Notes under the pieces: model-generated | Told to the model about the DNA's origin: nothing | Seen by the model: the letters and a program-made list of their open reading frames with translations, nothing else | The model's database searches: none | Source: Adiantum capillus-veneris | Lineage: Eukaryota; Streptophyta; Polypodiopsida; Polypodiales; Pteridaceae | Length of the DNA: 64,000 nt | NCBI GenBank assembly: GCA_014529385.2 | Contig: CM043942.1 | Coordinates: forward strand, 37,360,969-37,424,968 | Reading direction: 5' to 3' | Shown: piece after piece, positions 1-22,143 of the stretch | Layout of the letters: each line of letters begins with the position of its first letter | Numbering within the stretch: the stretch's first letter is position 1 | Made by a program: the position numbers and the translations under genes

Positions 1-1086
1 TGGTGATCAGTATTGATCACAAAATCCGCTCCTAGAAGATAGTGCTTCTAGTTGGATAAGGCGTGAATCACAGCCGTGAGTTCCTTTTCGTAGATTGATG
101 CATGCAACTCTTCATCCTTAAGCCGTCTGCTTTCGTAGGCCACTGCATGGCCTTCTTGGTTTAATACTGCTCCGATGCAATTGCGTGAAGCATCGCAATG
201 AACCTCAAATGGTTTCCTTAAGTCAGACACTATCAAAATAGGTCCATGGCTTAGCAAGTACTTGAGCCTATCAAAAGCTCCTTGTTGTCTCGATCCCCAT
301 CTGAAAGGAATCTTCTTCTTTGTCAAATCATGAAGTGGTCCTGCTACATGGGCAAATCCTCGGACAAACCTTCGATAATACGAACATAATCCCAGGCAGC
401 TACATACATCATGTACCGTAGTGGGAATAGGCCAATCTTCTACCACTCGGATCTTGGCAGGATCCATACTCACTTGATTGTGAGAGACTATATGGCCGAG
501 ATAGTGTATCTCTGAGAGAAAGAACTCGCTCTTCTTTGCATTCACATGCAACTCATGCTTTCGCAATTCTTGAAACACTAGGTCCAAGTGCTTCCGGTGA
601 CTTTGAGAAAATGAGTATTCCGTCAAAGAATACTCACGTAAAAGCTCGATACGGGCTGAAAATACGGTCCATCATGCGATTGAATGTCCCACGAGCATTG
701 GTCAAGCCGAAAGGCATTACCAAAAATTCATATAGTCCAAAGGTTGTGCGGAAAGCAGTCTTATGGACATCCTCATGGGCGATCCGTATCTGATGAGACC
801 CACTCTTTAAGTCTATGCGACTAAAGACACTTGCACCCTGCAACTTATCAAGTATATCATCAATTCGAGGGATCGGAAAGCGATTCTTGACCGTGATCTT
901 GTTTAAAGACCTATAGTCTATGCACATTCGAAACGTGCCATCTTTCTTCTGCACCAGTAGAACTGGAGAGCAGTAGGGTGAGGCACTTGGCCGTACTAAC
1001 CCTTTCTCTAGAAGCTCGTTGACTTGCTTCAAAATTTCCTCTTGCTGAGCAAGACTCACCCGATAAGGGGGTCGATTGGGAGGCAA
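1..1086 (-). pseudogene. Ty3/gypsy pol fragment: reverse transcriptase and RNase H (decayed)
   Basis: The minus strand reads through a gypsy reverse transcriptase (1086 to about 600) into RNase H (about 300 to the window edge). RT blocks are clear: [20 protein letters not shown], the [15 protein letters not shown] block and [16 protein letters not shown]. The catalytic YxDD box reads FFDGILIFS, so the second Asp is Gly, and an in-frame TGA lies just before it. A frameshift follows near position 600. RNase H starts with the FEVHCDAS block and AVLNQEGHAVAYESRRL. An in-frame TAG stands where related proteins have Trp, before KHYLLGADFVINTDH. It is therefore inactive. It continues beyond position 1, so integrase and the 3' LTR are outside the window. 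It lies downstream, in its own orientation, of the protease at 1117-1680. Confidence 0.9.
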
Positions 1087-1116
1087 GCTACCCGGTATGA
1101 GATCTATGCGGTGATC

Positions 1117-1680
1117 TTATTGGCGTACCGGAGGTTGTTCATCAGGGAGTGTTTCTGTGAAACAATCTTTGTACTTTTCAATAAATTGAAAACGCTTAAT
1201 TTCCAGACTAGAGAGTGAATCCCCACTAGTTTTATCCTTCTCACGTGCAAAAATCAAGTAAGCAGAAACACACTTCTTCATTTCTTTCTTAATGGAGATA
1301 TGACTTACAATTGGGAACTGCCAATCTCCTACATCAGCATGAATCTTTATTTTCTTGCCCCCATGATCAAAAGTGAGTGTCTTTTCCACATAATCGGGGA
1401 CAGGTGTCATGTGGAAGTGCCATGGCATACCCAAGATGATATCACATCCCTCGATGGGTGCCATCAGAAATGATTCGCGGTCCTTGTACTCGCCAATCCG
1501 AAGATTGAGCTGTCCTTGCACGGGAGTTGCATTGGTTGTCAACCCCTCGAATGCCGATCCGGATGTAACTGGTGTGCCAAGCTGAGCTGGTGTGAGGCAC
1601 AAATGTTCTGCAGTATCTAGGGAGATGAAGTTATCCGTGGATCCTGGATCATAAAGAATCAGTACTCGCTGGTGGTTAAA
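1117..1680 (-). pseudogene. Ty3/gypsy aspartic protease and PR-RT linker
   Basis: The minus strand encodes a retropepsin-like domain. The active-site loop reads YDPGSTDNFIS near 1620-1650, with DPGS in place of the usual D(S/T)GS. A second conserved block, GCDIILGMPWH, lies near 1430-1460, typical of the C-terminal half of gypsy proteases. The rest is the charged linker to reverse transcriptase. The loop and the main reading frame are not in one uninterrupted frame, so the domain is decayed or frameshifted. It sits between the zinc-knuckle end of gag and the RT, the normal gypsy order. Proteolytic activity is unlikely but cannot be judged from DPGS alone, because the element at 32799-38722 has the same variant. 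Confidence 0.8.
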
Positions 1681-1689
1681 GACCCCCAG

Positions 1690-3036
1690 CCCTTCAGAAG
1701 CTGACGCTTCCCTTTCTCTGTTTCTGTGTTTCCTTGAACATCTGGGATTGAGTTCGAGCTTGGTGGAGCGGGTTCCTTCCTTGCTTTATCTTGCCTCGTA
1801 GAGGCTTGTTCTTGCCGTTGCTGCTTTAGAGGGCAGTCCGGCTTCATATGTCCTTTCTCTCCACAGTAGAAGCATCTTCCTTCCTCTCTGAAGGTTTGGA
1901 GTTGAGTAGGAGAGAGATACATAGTTCGCTTGCCATTGCCCTCTGGGCTTCTTAGAATGATCATGGTCCCTAGATGGAGGACGTTTTCTTCCTTGGCCCC
2001 CTTGGTCATCGTAGACCCCTCTTTGTCTCGCACTGTAAGTGCTATGCTCCATTTTTTTGGGCGTCCCAGTTGAGTGCAAATCCTCAGCAATGATTGCTGA
2101 CTCCATCATCCTCTGAAGAGTGTCATACGGATACACTTTCATACTCTTTCGAAGCTGCGGTTGGAGACCCGCTTCGAACTTTCGTTTCTTTTCCTCGTCG
2201 GCAATCTTCATGAAGGGAGTTACCTTCAGAAGAACCGACCAATACTTGTCCACATAGGTCGTGACTCTCTCATGTTCCTTCTGGGCGAACAGTCCCATTC
2301 CTTCCGTATGTCCTGCTCAAAGTCGGGTGGAAGAAACTGTTCATAAAATTCAGATTTGAATCTCTCCCAAGTTCTGGCATGAGAACCTTCCAGAATCTTG
2401 GCTAACCACCAATTACTGGCCGTTTCCTTGAGGTGCATCCCCACATGGCGCAATTTGGATCTTTCTGTGAAGTGCCCATTGGTAAAGGCGACTTCAAACT
2501 GTCTGATGAAGGACAGTGCTTTGGATATATCTCTCCGTCCGTTGTAGGTTTCGAACTTGATGTCCTTGTCGCCCGATTTGAAGACTCTCATGCGATGTGG
2601 AGACTTGCGACCATGCTTCTTGAATCGAGGCTTGTTCTTTAGGTTGATGTAGGGTGGTAGTAGTAGCGGCTTCCTTCTTCTGGCGAGAAGATTGAGAAGT
2701 AGAAGTATAATCAGGGGAGTAAGATGGAGATGAAATAGAGATGTCCTTGCTCTCGTCTAGCAAAGAGAGCGCTTTTTCCTAGCCTTTCCTTGGAGTAGGC
2801 CGTTCATTCTGATCCGAAGATCCTTTGTGCACCTCGGCACGTTCTTCTTCTCTTTCTTCCTGTGGTCTCACACCAACAGTGTGGTCTGGATGCCCGGCTG
2901 CATCGGTTCCATTCGTTCTCTTCATTCCGACCAAGAGCTTTTGGACATCTGGCAATAGTAAGACTTGTTGCAAATCCGCAAGCTGAGCTCGCACTTGTTG
3001 AAGCTCCTCTTCAATGCTTCTCCCTTGGCTCGACAT
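1690..3036 (-). pseudogene. Ty3/gypsy gag with one CCHC zinc knuckle (frameshifted)
   Basis: The likely gag start is the minus-strand ATG at 3036-3034, shortly after the primer-binding site. It begins MSSQGRSIEEELQQVRAQL, a short coiled-coil-like segment. The chain then passes through several frames. First is a Ser/Thr-rich stretch. The capsid-like core follows at about 2600-2230, with the block KETASNWWLAKILEG typical of retrotransposon gag. An Arg/Lys-rich segment leads to a CCHC knuckle CFYCGEKGHMKPDC near 1840-1880. At least three frame changes and a stop near 2779 break the frame, so no intact protein is made. The order gag-PR-RT-RNase H on one strand identifies a Ty3/gypsy element. Confidence 0.85.
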
Positions 3037-3091
3037 GGTTCTTCCCGTTCTTCCCGGAATCGTCCTTCTTTGCAGAGAAAGAGGAGTCCGA

Positions 3092-3103
3092 GCTCTGATA
3101 CCA
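3092..3103 (-). other. Primer-binding site of gypsy element A (initiator-Met tRNA type)
   Basis: The minus strand reads TGGTATCAGAGC, the standard plant retrotransposon primer-binding site matching the 3' end of initiator-Met tRNA. It lies one base inside an LTR end that reads TGACA on the minus strand (3105-3109), which fixes the LTR boundary. Confidence 0.85.
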
Positions 3104-3104
3104 C

Positions 3105-3800
3105 TGTCACAAAACGGGAGCGTACACGAGCACTTAGAAATCTGAAAAATAAAATACTTTGCAAATGTGAGAGAAGGGAGAAGATCGACACAGTATTGGG
3201 GACCAGAAGATGGGTTGGTCCCCCCCCCCCCCCCCGTCAAGAGTATTCTTTATTCACGGAGAGTTCATATACAAGCACAAGAATCCGAGGAAACCCCTCC
3301 GTTCGATAATCTTAGACCCGAAGGTCTCTCTTTTCCCGTGAAGGACTTAGGCACGAGGCCGTACTTTCCCGTAAGGGGCTTACGCGCGAAGCCGTACTTC
3401 CCGAGAGGGACTTAGATGCAAAGGTCGTACTTCCCGTGAGGGAGGATTCCTGCAAAAACAACCACACAAAGCAATAGCTCGCAATGCGTATCAACAAATT
3501 ATACTTGTAGCTCCTTGCTCGGAAAACGAACTCCGTACTCAGTCGTCACACGAACACTTGCTGAATTTCCTTCGCAATGACTGCTCCAAATTCCCAGCGC
3601 TAACTCCTCCTGCTGCTCCTGGCGTGTGTAAAACTGGAACGCTAACTGGCCTTTTATAGGCCCTTGCACCCGGCGGAAATAGGAGCCGAAAAGCAAAAGC
3701 CTGGCACCCCGAGCGAGAGGAGAGAGAGAGATCGCTGAATTCAGCTAGCCTTGCGTAGGCTTTTTTTTGTAGAGTTTTAACGTAGGATTTTTAGAGTATT
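3105..3800 (-). mobile_element. 5' LTR of gypsy element A (outer end uncertain)
   Basis: The inner boundary is fixed by the adjacent primer-binding site. The minus strand carries a TATA-like CCTATAAAAGG at about 3648-3662, consistent with a U3 promoter. The outer end cannot be placed, because the partner LTR is outside the window and no matching target duplication can be seen; 3800 is a rough limit and the LTR may run further. It contains a C-homopolymer at 3222-3235 and a minisatellite at 3330-3446. Confidence 0.65.
3330..3446. repeat. Minisatellite inside LTR A (about 37-bp unit, three copies)
   Basis: The unit is built on CCCGTGAAGGACTTAGG...GCCGTACTT. It recurs three times with variation, then begins a partial fourth copy with CCCGTGAGGGA. 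The copies differ from one another, so this is an old array. It lies in the U5/R part of the LTR and could be transcribed as leader. Confidence 0.7.
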
Positions 3801-4399
3801 GCTTTTTTTATTATAAGAGGGCTGGTCACTTAAAAGTGACCGGCCACTTTATAAAATAAAGTGTGAACTTGTTTAAACTTTAAAAACTCACTCAGTTAGT
3901 GAAAACAATGCTTCACGAACACATTCCAGGCGTCCCCGGGTGCAGAACACGAGCACAGATGCAATGCAGACACAGACTCCTCGCGGGAAAGCATCTATCC
4001 TTCCGCGAAAGTTCCTGCTTTTCGTAAAAAGCTTCTTTGAACCCATCTTTATTCTTGTGCTTGCGTTCTTACGCGTATTTTCTTACTCAGTTCGGATTTC
4101 CTCCTTACCCTACGGAATGCCCCCTTTTTGATGCACCCGTCACCCATCATGTGACGCATCGGGGCACTCGTAACCCGGCCCTTTCCACCGAACTTACGGA
4201 AACTCCTTCGCGATGTTTACCGTCACCCATCAAATAACACATCAGAGTTGTCCGTTCTTGATGGCGCTTCCTGTAGCTACAATCTTTTAACAGTTCTTAG
4301 TGTACACAATAAAATATCCTAGAGAAAGAAATTAATCATTAAAAAATAGAAAATAGTCCAATTAGCAACACCTACCTTATCCGGGCGCCCTTATATATA
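3801..4399. other. No gene recognised
   Basis: The stretch is AT-rich at its left end and holds a short inverted repeat, GGTCACTTAAAAGTGACC, at about 3825-3842. It may include the outer part of LTR A. I see no coding sequence that resembles a known family. Confidence 0.4.
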
Positions 4400-7095
4400 T
4401 TTCTTTTCTTGTTGGGTCGTGGGGGATTTTATCTGGCATTGTCCTACCTCCCCTTGGGTACCTATTTATGGGGCGAGGGGCTCTTTCATGAGCTGTCCCC
4501 CCTCCCCTGTCATTACCTCTATAGAGACTTGGTGTCAGTACGCATCATCTTTGTACACAGTTTCTGGACAACCGCCTCTTCCCGACCCCCTCGACCCATG
4601 CCCACACACATGTGCTTTTTTCACCGCTGAGATAGTGAAGAAGGCTATTGACAGGATGAGGACTGGGAGAGCATATGATCATGATGGCTTAGTGGCTGAA
4701 CATTCCATGCATGCCAGAGATCTACTAGCAGAGCTTCTAGCAATCATGTTTAACCGTGCCATGTGCGAGGGCTTTCCTGACACCTGGAGCCTATCTACGA
4801 TTGTACCTATTTTCAAATTAGGAGATCCTATGGAGCCTAGGAATTATTGCACTATCATGATTGGATACACATTGGCTCGGTTGTACGCATCCATTCTTGA
4901 GCAGTAGCTAAATAGATGGGCAAAGAGAGGAAATACGTGCAGCTGGGCAGGTAGGGTTCAAGAGAGGTTTTTCTACTCTTGACTATATCTTGACACTGAG
5001 GGCAGATCTCGTGGGAGACGGATCTACTGTAGCTTTGTGGACTTCCGCAAAGCATTTGACACAGTACTCAAAGCTAGACTGATGTGCAGATTACAGGAGA
5101 TGGGAGTACCCACAGAGCTCATTTGGGGGATCGTGGCATTGTACAGATCAGTAGTAGGGCATGTACGCACCTCAGAGGGTCTATCTACACCGGTTCACTC
5201 CGCTATTGGGGTGAAGCAGGGCTGCCCGCTCTCTCCTACTCTATTTGGTATGTGTGTGGATGAGGTTTCTGACTGCATTGAAAGAGATGGGGATAGAGGT
5301 GCACCGCTGGCGGGGACATGGATCTCGCTATTGTTATACGGTGATGATATTGTGTTGATCTCCGACTCTCCGGAGGGGATGCAACGTCACTTGGATGCTT
5401 TGCATAGGTTTGCCCATGAAAGTGGTTTGTCTGTCAACCTTGGTAAACCCAAGATCATGGTATGTAATACCACCCCACAGTGGATCAGGAGATTAGTGCC
5501 CGCATTCACGCACGGCCAGGAGACGGTGGAGTATACAAATGCTTACACTTACCTTGGAGTGGTTTTTAATGGACTAACATTCTCATTAAGGAGAGCAGCA
5601 AAGACTAGATTGACCAGAGCCCATTCGGCATTCGGTAGATTGGAGAGGATGTGTTCACAGGTTCAGTTTCAGGAGCTTCGGACGAAGCTCTGGCTCTTTG
5701 ATACATTAGTGGCTTCTCCATTGCTCTATGGAGCTGAGATCTGGGGGCCTTCATTGGATCATCACGGGAGGACAGGTCCCATTGATGGATGGGGGGACAT
5801 GGAGAAGCCCCTGGTCTCTATGATCTCGCGGCTCATTAGAGCCAAGGCTTCAGTACCACGTGCCATTATCCGAGCAGAGCTAGCTGCCCCCCCACTAGTG
5901 GTTGAGGCGCTCACCAAAACTGTCTCCTTCACACACCACATGTGGGAACTTCCCAGAGATAGATACGCCCGCCTTGCACTTGAGTCCTCTCGACAGTTAG
6001 CCATGCAGGCCCCAGGGAGATACAACATGTTGGTATGGGGAGATGACATCATGGTTCCAAGCGCATGGGTTCATATAGACAGATTGCCCCCCTTCGGGTA
6101 CTCACTGGATGCCACTCAATGACTCTTACACAGTCTGAGATCACCAAGCTCATCCGCCAGAACGACCTGACTCGGCTAGATGCCAGGAGGACATGGATAC
6201 AGCCAGCACAGGAGCTGGGCATGAAGATGGCTTTCTACAGAGAACATCTTCTCCAGCTTACGACGGACGGTTTTGTGTCGAGGCCTAGATACATGGACAC
6301 CCACTTGTCTCATGGGATACAGTGTGCTATTGGCCAGATACGCACATCTTCACACCAATGTGGATCGAGACTAGGAGATACAACGGAATACCAGCAGAGG
6401 CCAGGACATGCCCCCTGTGTGACATGGAGTTTGAGACAGAGTTACACTACACATGCCACTGCCTCGTCTACTACGAGCTACGAGGCCGCTTCCACTGCTT
6501 GTTCAGAGAGGGCTTTGGACCACTCTCCAAAGTCATGAGGTACGAGGATCAGAGATGCCTGGGTTTGTTTATGCTCGAGCTGCGTAGACACAGAGAGAGC
6601 TTGCTGAGAGGAGAGGCCAGCCAGTCTCAAAGACACATCACAGACTTCTTTAGAGCAGACACTGGACACCCGGAGGAGCTACTACCACAACAGACCTTGT
6701 CGCCTCACACCAGAGGCACATTGATCGACCGAGCGACTGAATTGGAGAGATCCAGACGCCCACGACTACGGAAGACTACACAGCATAGACGGAGGCTACA
6801 TCAGAGGATCTGGATCACTTTGGCCCGACATGCACGACGTCCAATCAAACTGTTGACCATGGAGGAGATTGCTGGATCTCTTGTGACTTGTGGTTTAGCT
6901 ATCCCGACTAGCTGCTTAGTTCACACCTACCAGTTAAGGATTTCACAGTATTTATATTTTATATTTCATCATTTCGTCATTTCATTTCATTTCATTTTGT
7001 TATTCTGACTTTGTATCAGATTCACCACATTGTAACGCTCTGGTCTCATAGGTCATTTTGGCCTTTTGAAGACGTTAATATAACATTTCATTTCA

Positions 7096-7103
<8 letters not shown>
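4400..7103 (+). mobile_element. LINE (family 1) copy, 5'-truncated, with 3' tail of TTTCA repeats
   Basis: This is a non-LTR retrotransposon fragment running from within the reverse transcriptase to its 3' end. The 3' end is recognised by a sequence shared by other copies in the window: a conserved GGTCTCATAGGTCATTTTGG, then CCTTTTGAAGACGTTAATAT and (ATTTC)n. The same 3' end occurs on + at 7645-7758, 41985-42085 and 44325-44415, and on - at 45399-45500, 48446-48545 and 49371-49455. It runs directly into a CT tract. The 5' limit is approximate; coding similarity is clear from about 4620. Confidence 0.85.
4620..6900 (+). pseudogene. LINE family 1 reverse transcriptase with C-terminal zinc finger
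   Basis: The first part (4620-4906) carries the thumb-side N-terminal blocks, for example IVPIFKLGD and NYCTIMIGYTLARLYASILE, and ends at a stop. After a damaged joint at 4907-5036, a long open stretch (5037-6122) holds SFVDFRKAFDTV, GVKQGCPLSPTLFG and the active-site box LLLYGDDIVLIS, where most LINEs have YADD. The C-terminal part continues in other frames (6065-6538 and 6322-7008). It includes a Cys-His cluster CPLCDMEFETELHYTCHC, typical of LINE ORF2 C-termini, followed by the RFHCLFREGFGPLS block shared with the other copies. Frame changes near 4907, 6100 and 6330 make it inactive. Compared with the copy at 43829-44415, it also lacks part of the extreme C-terminus. Confidence 0.85.

Positions 7104-7182
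<79 letters not shown>
7102..7182. repeat. (CT)n microsatellite at LINE 3' end
   Basis: About 80 bp of perfect CT dinucleotides directly follow the (ATTTC)n tail of the LINE at 4400-7103. They directly precede another LINE fragment. Confidence 0.95.
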
Positions 7183-7185
<3 letters not shown>

Positions 7186-7758
7186 GGTTTGTTCTTACTC
7201 GAGCTGCGCAGACACAGAGATAGCTTGATGAATGGCGAGGCTAGCCAGTCTCAAAGGCGGATCACAGACTTCTTCTGAGCAGACACGGGACAGCCACGAG
7301 AGCCACTCCCACAGCGGAGCTCCCCCTCGTCTCACACCAGAGGCACACTGATTGACCGAGCGATTGAACTGGGGAAATCCAGGCGCTCGCGACTGCGAAG
7401 AACTACACAGCATCGACGGAGGCTACGACAGAAAATTCGGAGCACGCTGGCTAGGCATGCACGGCGCCCGGTTAGACTACTAACCATGGAGGAAATTGAT
7501 GAGATTCGCCAACGATCGATGCTAGATTTCTTGTGATTCTGTTATCCCAACAAGCCGTCCATTTTTTGCTTAGTTATTGCTTGGCTCACACCGACCTACC
7601 TACTTAGGACCCCATAGTATATATCTTTGTTTTGTACTGTTGTTAGGTTATTTTGTTACTCTTGACTCTGTATCAGATCCACCACTTTGTAACTTTCAGG
7701 TCTCATAGGTCATTATGGCCTTTTGAAGACGTTAATATAACATTTCATTTCATTTCTC
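7183..7758 (+). mobile_element. LINE family 1 3' fragment
   Basis: This fragment starts inside the region encoding the LELRRHRESLL-like C-terminus, matching the upstream copy from about 6565. It ends with the family 3' UTR and (ATTTC)n at 7740-7758. Only the last part of ORF2 and the 3' UTR are present. It is joined on its left to the CT tract rather than to unique sequence. The coding part has stops, for example after DFF near 7276. Confidence 0.8.
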
Positions 7759-8864
7759 TCTCTCGCGCGCGCGTTTTTGGAGGTTCTCTCCCTTCCGAGT
7801 CCTCTCCTGCCCTTGGACACCTCTTTTTCTGTAGCATCTTTGCTGAACGAGGAGATCACCTCAACAGGGTTTCTTTCGGAGGTTTTAGATGAAAGGTTGC
7901 TGCTCCACCATCGGAGATGAGAGGTTGTGCACCCGTTGTCGTTAATCCATCCATCTTTGCTGCCACTTCCGACACTTCTTGCATCACCTATTTAAATTGA
8001 CTCCATTTTCCTTCAGTGTGTTTTGAACCTTCTATGCCATTGACCCTTTTCTTAAGTTCTCGAGTTGTGGAGAAGCACTGCACCAGTGACATGATATTAC
8101 ACCTTATGCTTGTGGAACACCCCCCCCCTTCGGGTGTGCGAGCCTGTAAGGGGGTGTACTGGTCTAAGAATAAATGATTAGTTTGTCCCCAGTTGAAGGA
8201 GAATCATCCTTGGCACTTGAAGTTTTCATCCAGTAGTAAGAAACGCTACACATGTTTCTTTCAGCACGTAAAGAGCAGAGCTGGTTGCCTAGTAGAACTC
8301 GCTCCTGTGTCTTCAGCAAAGGAGTGCTGATGATGCACATGGATCTGCAATTTCTAGCCATTAAGGAGAATTTGTTGCTTGCTACTTTTTTTGATGCAGA
8401 GTGGGCACGCGGGGCTGATACCCGTGAAGTGCAATAAGTGTAGGATAAGCTATACAAGGGCATTGTCTCTAAGCATAGTAGTTGTACTAACCCGTGTCTC
8501 TAGAATGGGCAGCCAATACACCTCCCGGGGTCGTCATGATCAACCTCCCGGAACGGTATCAGCAGCTGGTACAACTCCGTCAAATGAACCCCTCGCCAAA
8601 TTTGCTCCGAGTTTGCTCCCTAGCCTGGGAGAGATTGCCTAGATGGTGCGAAGCGCAAGAGAATGTCAGACTTGGTACAGGGCTGGATACACCATACATG
8701 ACTCGCAGGATATGGATCTATCTCGAAGGCTAGTCCATACCTAGACAGTGGAAGAAACATTGCCAAAGGGATTGCCTGGGAACAGAGTCCCATAATTTGT
8801 TATATACTTGTATGGTAATGCGCAGATGTGCTAAGCAGTAATCAATCTGTCTTGTGATACACAG
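7759..8864. other. Upstream of the RlmN exons: no exon recognised
   Basis: It begins with a short CT/CG tract. The rest has no stretch I can match to the RlmN N-terminus (chloroplast transit peptide and the first conserved helix). The missing 5' exons may lie upstream of the LINE insertions, outside the window, or here unrecognised. A C-homopolymer lies near 8121-8129. Confidence 0.4.
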
Positions 8865-20536
<11,672 letters not shown>

Positions 20537-21344
20537 CCAGAGATCTGGGAAGTCATTATTTTTTCAAAGGATTGCGTTGAGATGGATCTGAAGAAGGCAC
20601 ATTACGAAGGCTGATATTTCATGTTCCAGGTATTCTTTTTAGCAAGCTCTGTGAAATACAAGTGAGCTTCTTTTTTTTGAAAGCTAGTCTTTGCTTTTTT
20701 TATCGGAACAAAAGAGTTTTCTCTTTTCGTGTTAATAATTTTCTCTCATCTTAAATTAGGACCACAATCAGTCGTGAAAATCTAGAGGTTCTATGCATTT
20801 TCCAATTGTTTATAGTTTCTGTTGCCATGCAATCAGGATTGAACTATAAACATTATCAGGAAGAAGTACTCACAATTAGTGTCAGTCACCTGAGCTCTTT
20901 GTTTTAAATGGTTCTCTATTGCTATGTTAGGGATTCTGGTTGCTGTATTCCTTCAAGGTTTTGCAGCTGCTGTTCTTTGTTGGGGTTTTGGATGTGTGTT
21001 TCTTTGTAGGAAGCTCTGCCATTGGTCTTCTATGCACATATCATTTGCAGGTAGAGCTATGGTAGTGTATCAGGTGTTGTTTACAACAGTTTGGTATACT
21101 ACTTCTCGTTTGATGCTCCATCTAGGGGTTTTATGCTAGCTAGGCCGCCTAGTATGCGATTGTTGTGGAGGTTGTCACAACACGAGAGCCACCTGTCAGA
21201 GGTTGCATGGTGTACCAATTTGTGCCGAGGTAGGATGGTGGATTGGGTATTTGATCCGGAGATGCATAGCTGCATAGCTGTGCGTCGCTTTCCAAGCTCA
21301 TCATCCATGGTCTATTTCGAGGAGCTGAGTATTGGAAGCAATGT
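20537..21344. other. 3' flank of RlmN and target of gypsy element B
   Basis: The first part is T-rich and would hold the RlmN 3' UTR. From about 21090 a quasi-coding + strand stretch appears (LWRLSQHESHLSEVAW, VDWVFDPEMHSC, MVYFEELSIGSNV). It is interrupted at 21344 by the gypsy insertion and seems to resume at 30625. I do not recognise the family. Confidence 0.4.
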
Positions 21345-21892
21345 TGTAGCAGGCTACAGTGTCACTTTCACAGGACAGTTAGTTTACAGTTGGTCTTTGG
21401 TCTGGTCAGTTCACACTAGACGGACTCGTTGGGCAGCGACACGTGGCAGGGATACGGTGGTTTAGTGGACATCGTGGCCAGGTCACCCACCGCCACCCAG
21501 TGGGGATAGACTTAGGTGATGTCATTTATGAGCCGTTGGTGGCTCTTTATGATTGTATATATGAGTAGTAGCGTTTGGTCAGAGGATCTTGCACGTAGTC
21601 GTCTAGAGTGAGTCTATACACAGAGCACGTCTTCACCATCCCGGCACATCTGAGCCTCGACACCCAATTGTATCTATGAGTCCTGGGTTGGAGCTGAGTG
21701 TGCTGCCACGCCAGAGTCTGTATCAGTTCTTTGAGATAGTCGAGTCATATGTTTTGGTCTGTTGTTGTGCCTTTGTGAGCTCTATTGATGTCTATTGTTT
21801 CCTTCCTTTTCAGTCTGTTTGAGTGAGATTGTCACGCACATTGCACTGAGGACCACCCAGTGTAGAGAGCACGACACATTATCCGCGCTACA
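21345..21892 (+). repeat. 5' LTR of element B
   Basis: Starts TGTAGCAGGCTACAGTGTCA and ends TATCCGCGCTACA. It has a TATA-like TGTATATATGAG near 21556-21566. The next bases (GGTGCTCTCATTTTGGCGATCAC) do not match the initiator-Met primer site, so the priming tRNA is not identified. Confidence 0.95.
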
Positions 21893-22143
21893 GGTGCTCT
21901 CATTTTGGCGATCACGGTGGGACCTCAAATAAGTCTCACTCTTTGTTGAGATACAAATCGTGAAGCTAATTGGTTGTTACTTAGCTCAGCACACTTGCTT
22001 GCACTGTGTAGATAGTCTGCTGGTCTGATCTTCTCTCGCCCTGGTCCAACCAGCCCTCGTCCTCGTCCCGGGTTCTAGTCTAGTCCTCGCCCTGGTCCAG
22101 TACTCCTCGTCCTGCCAGCTAGGTGGTCTAGTCACTATCCCAC

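Noticed and set aside
3330-3446. CRISPR-like array
   Set aside because: Units are contiguous imperfect repeats without spacers, inside a plant retrotransposon LTR.
8494-8733. First exon of RlmN
   Set aside because: The 79-codon frame has no RlmN N-terminal motif, no good donor in phase with 8865, and no transit-peptide character.
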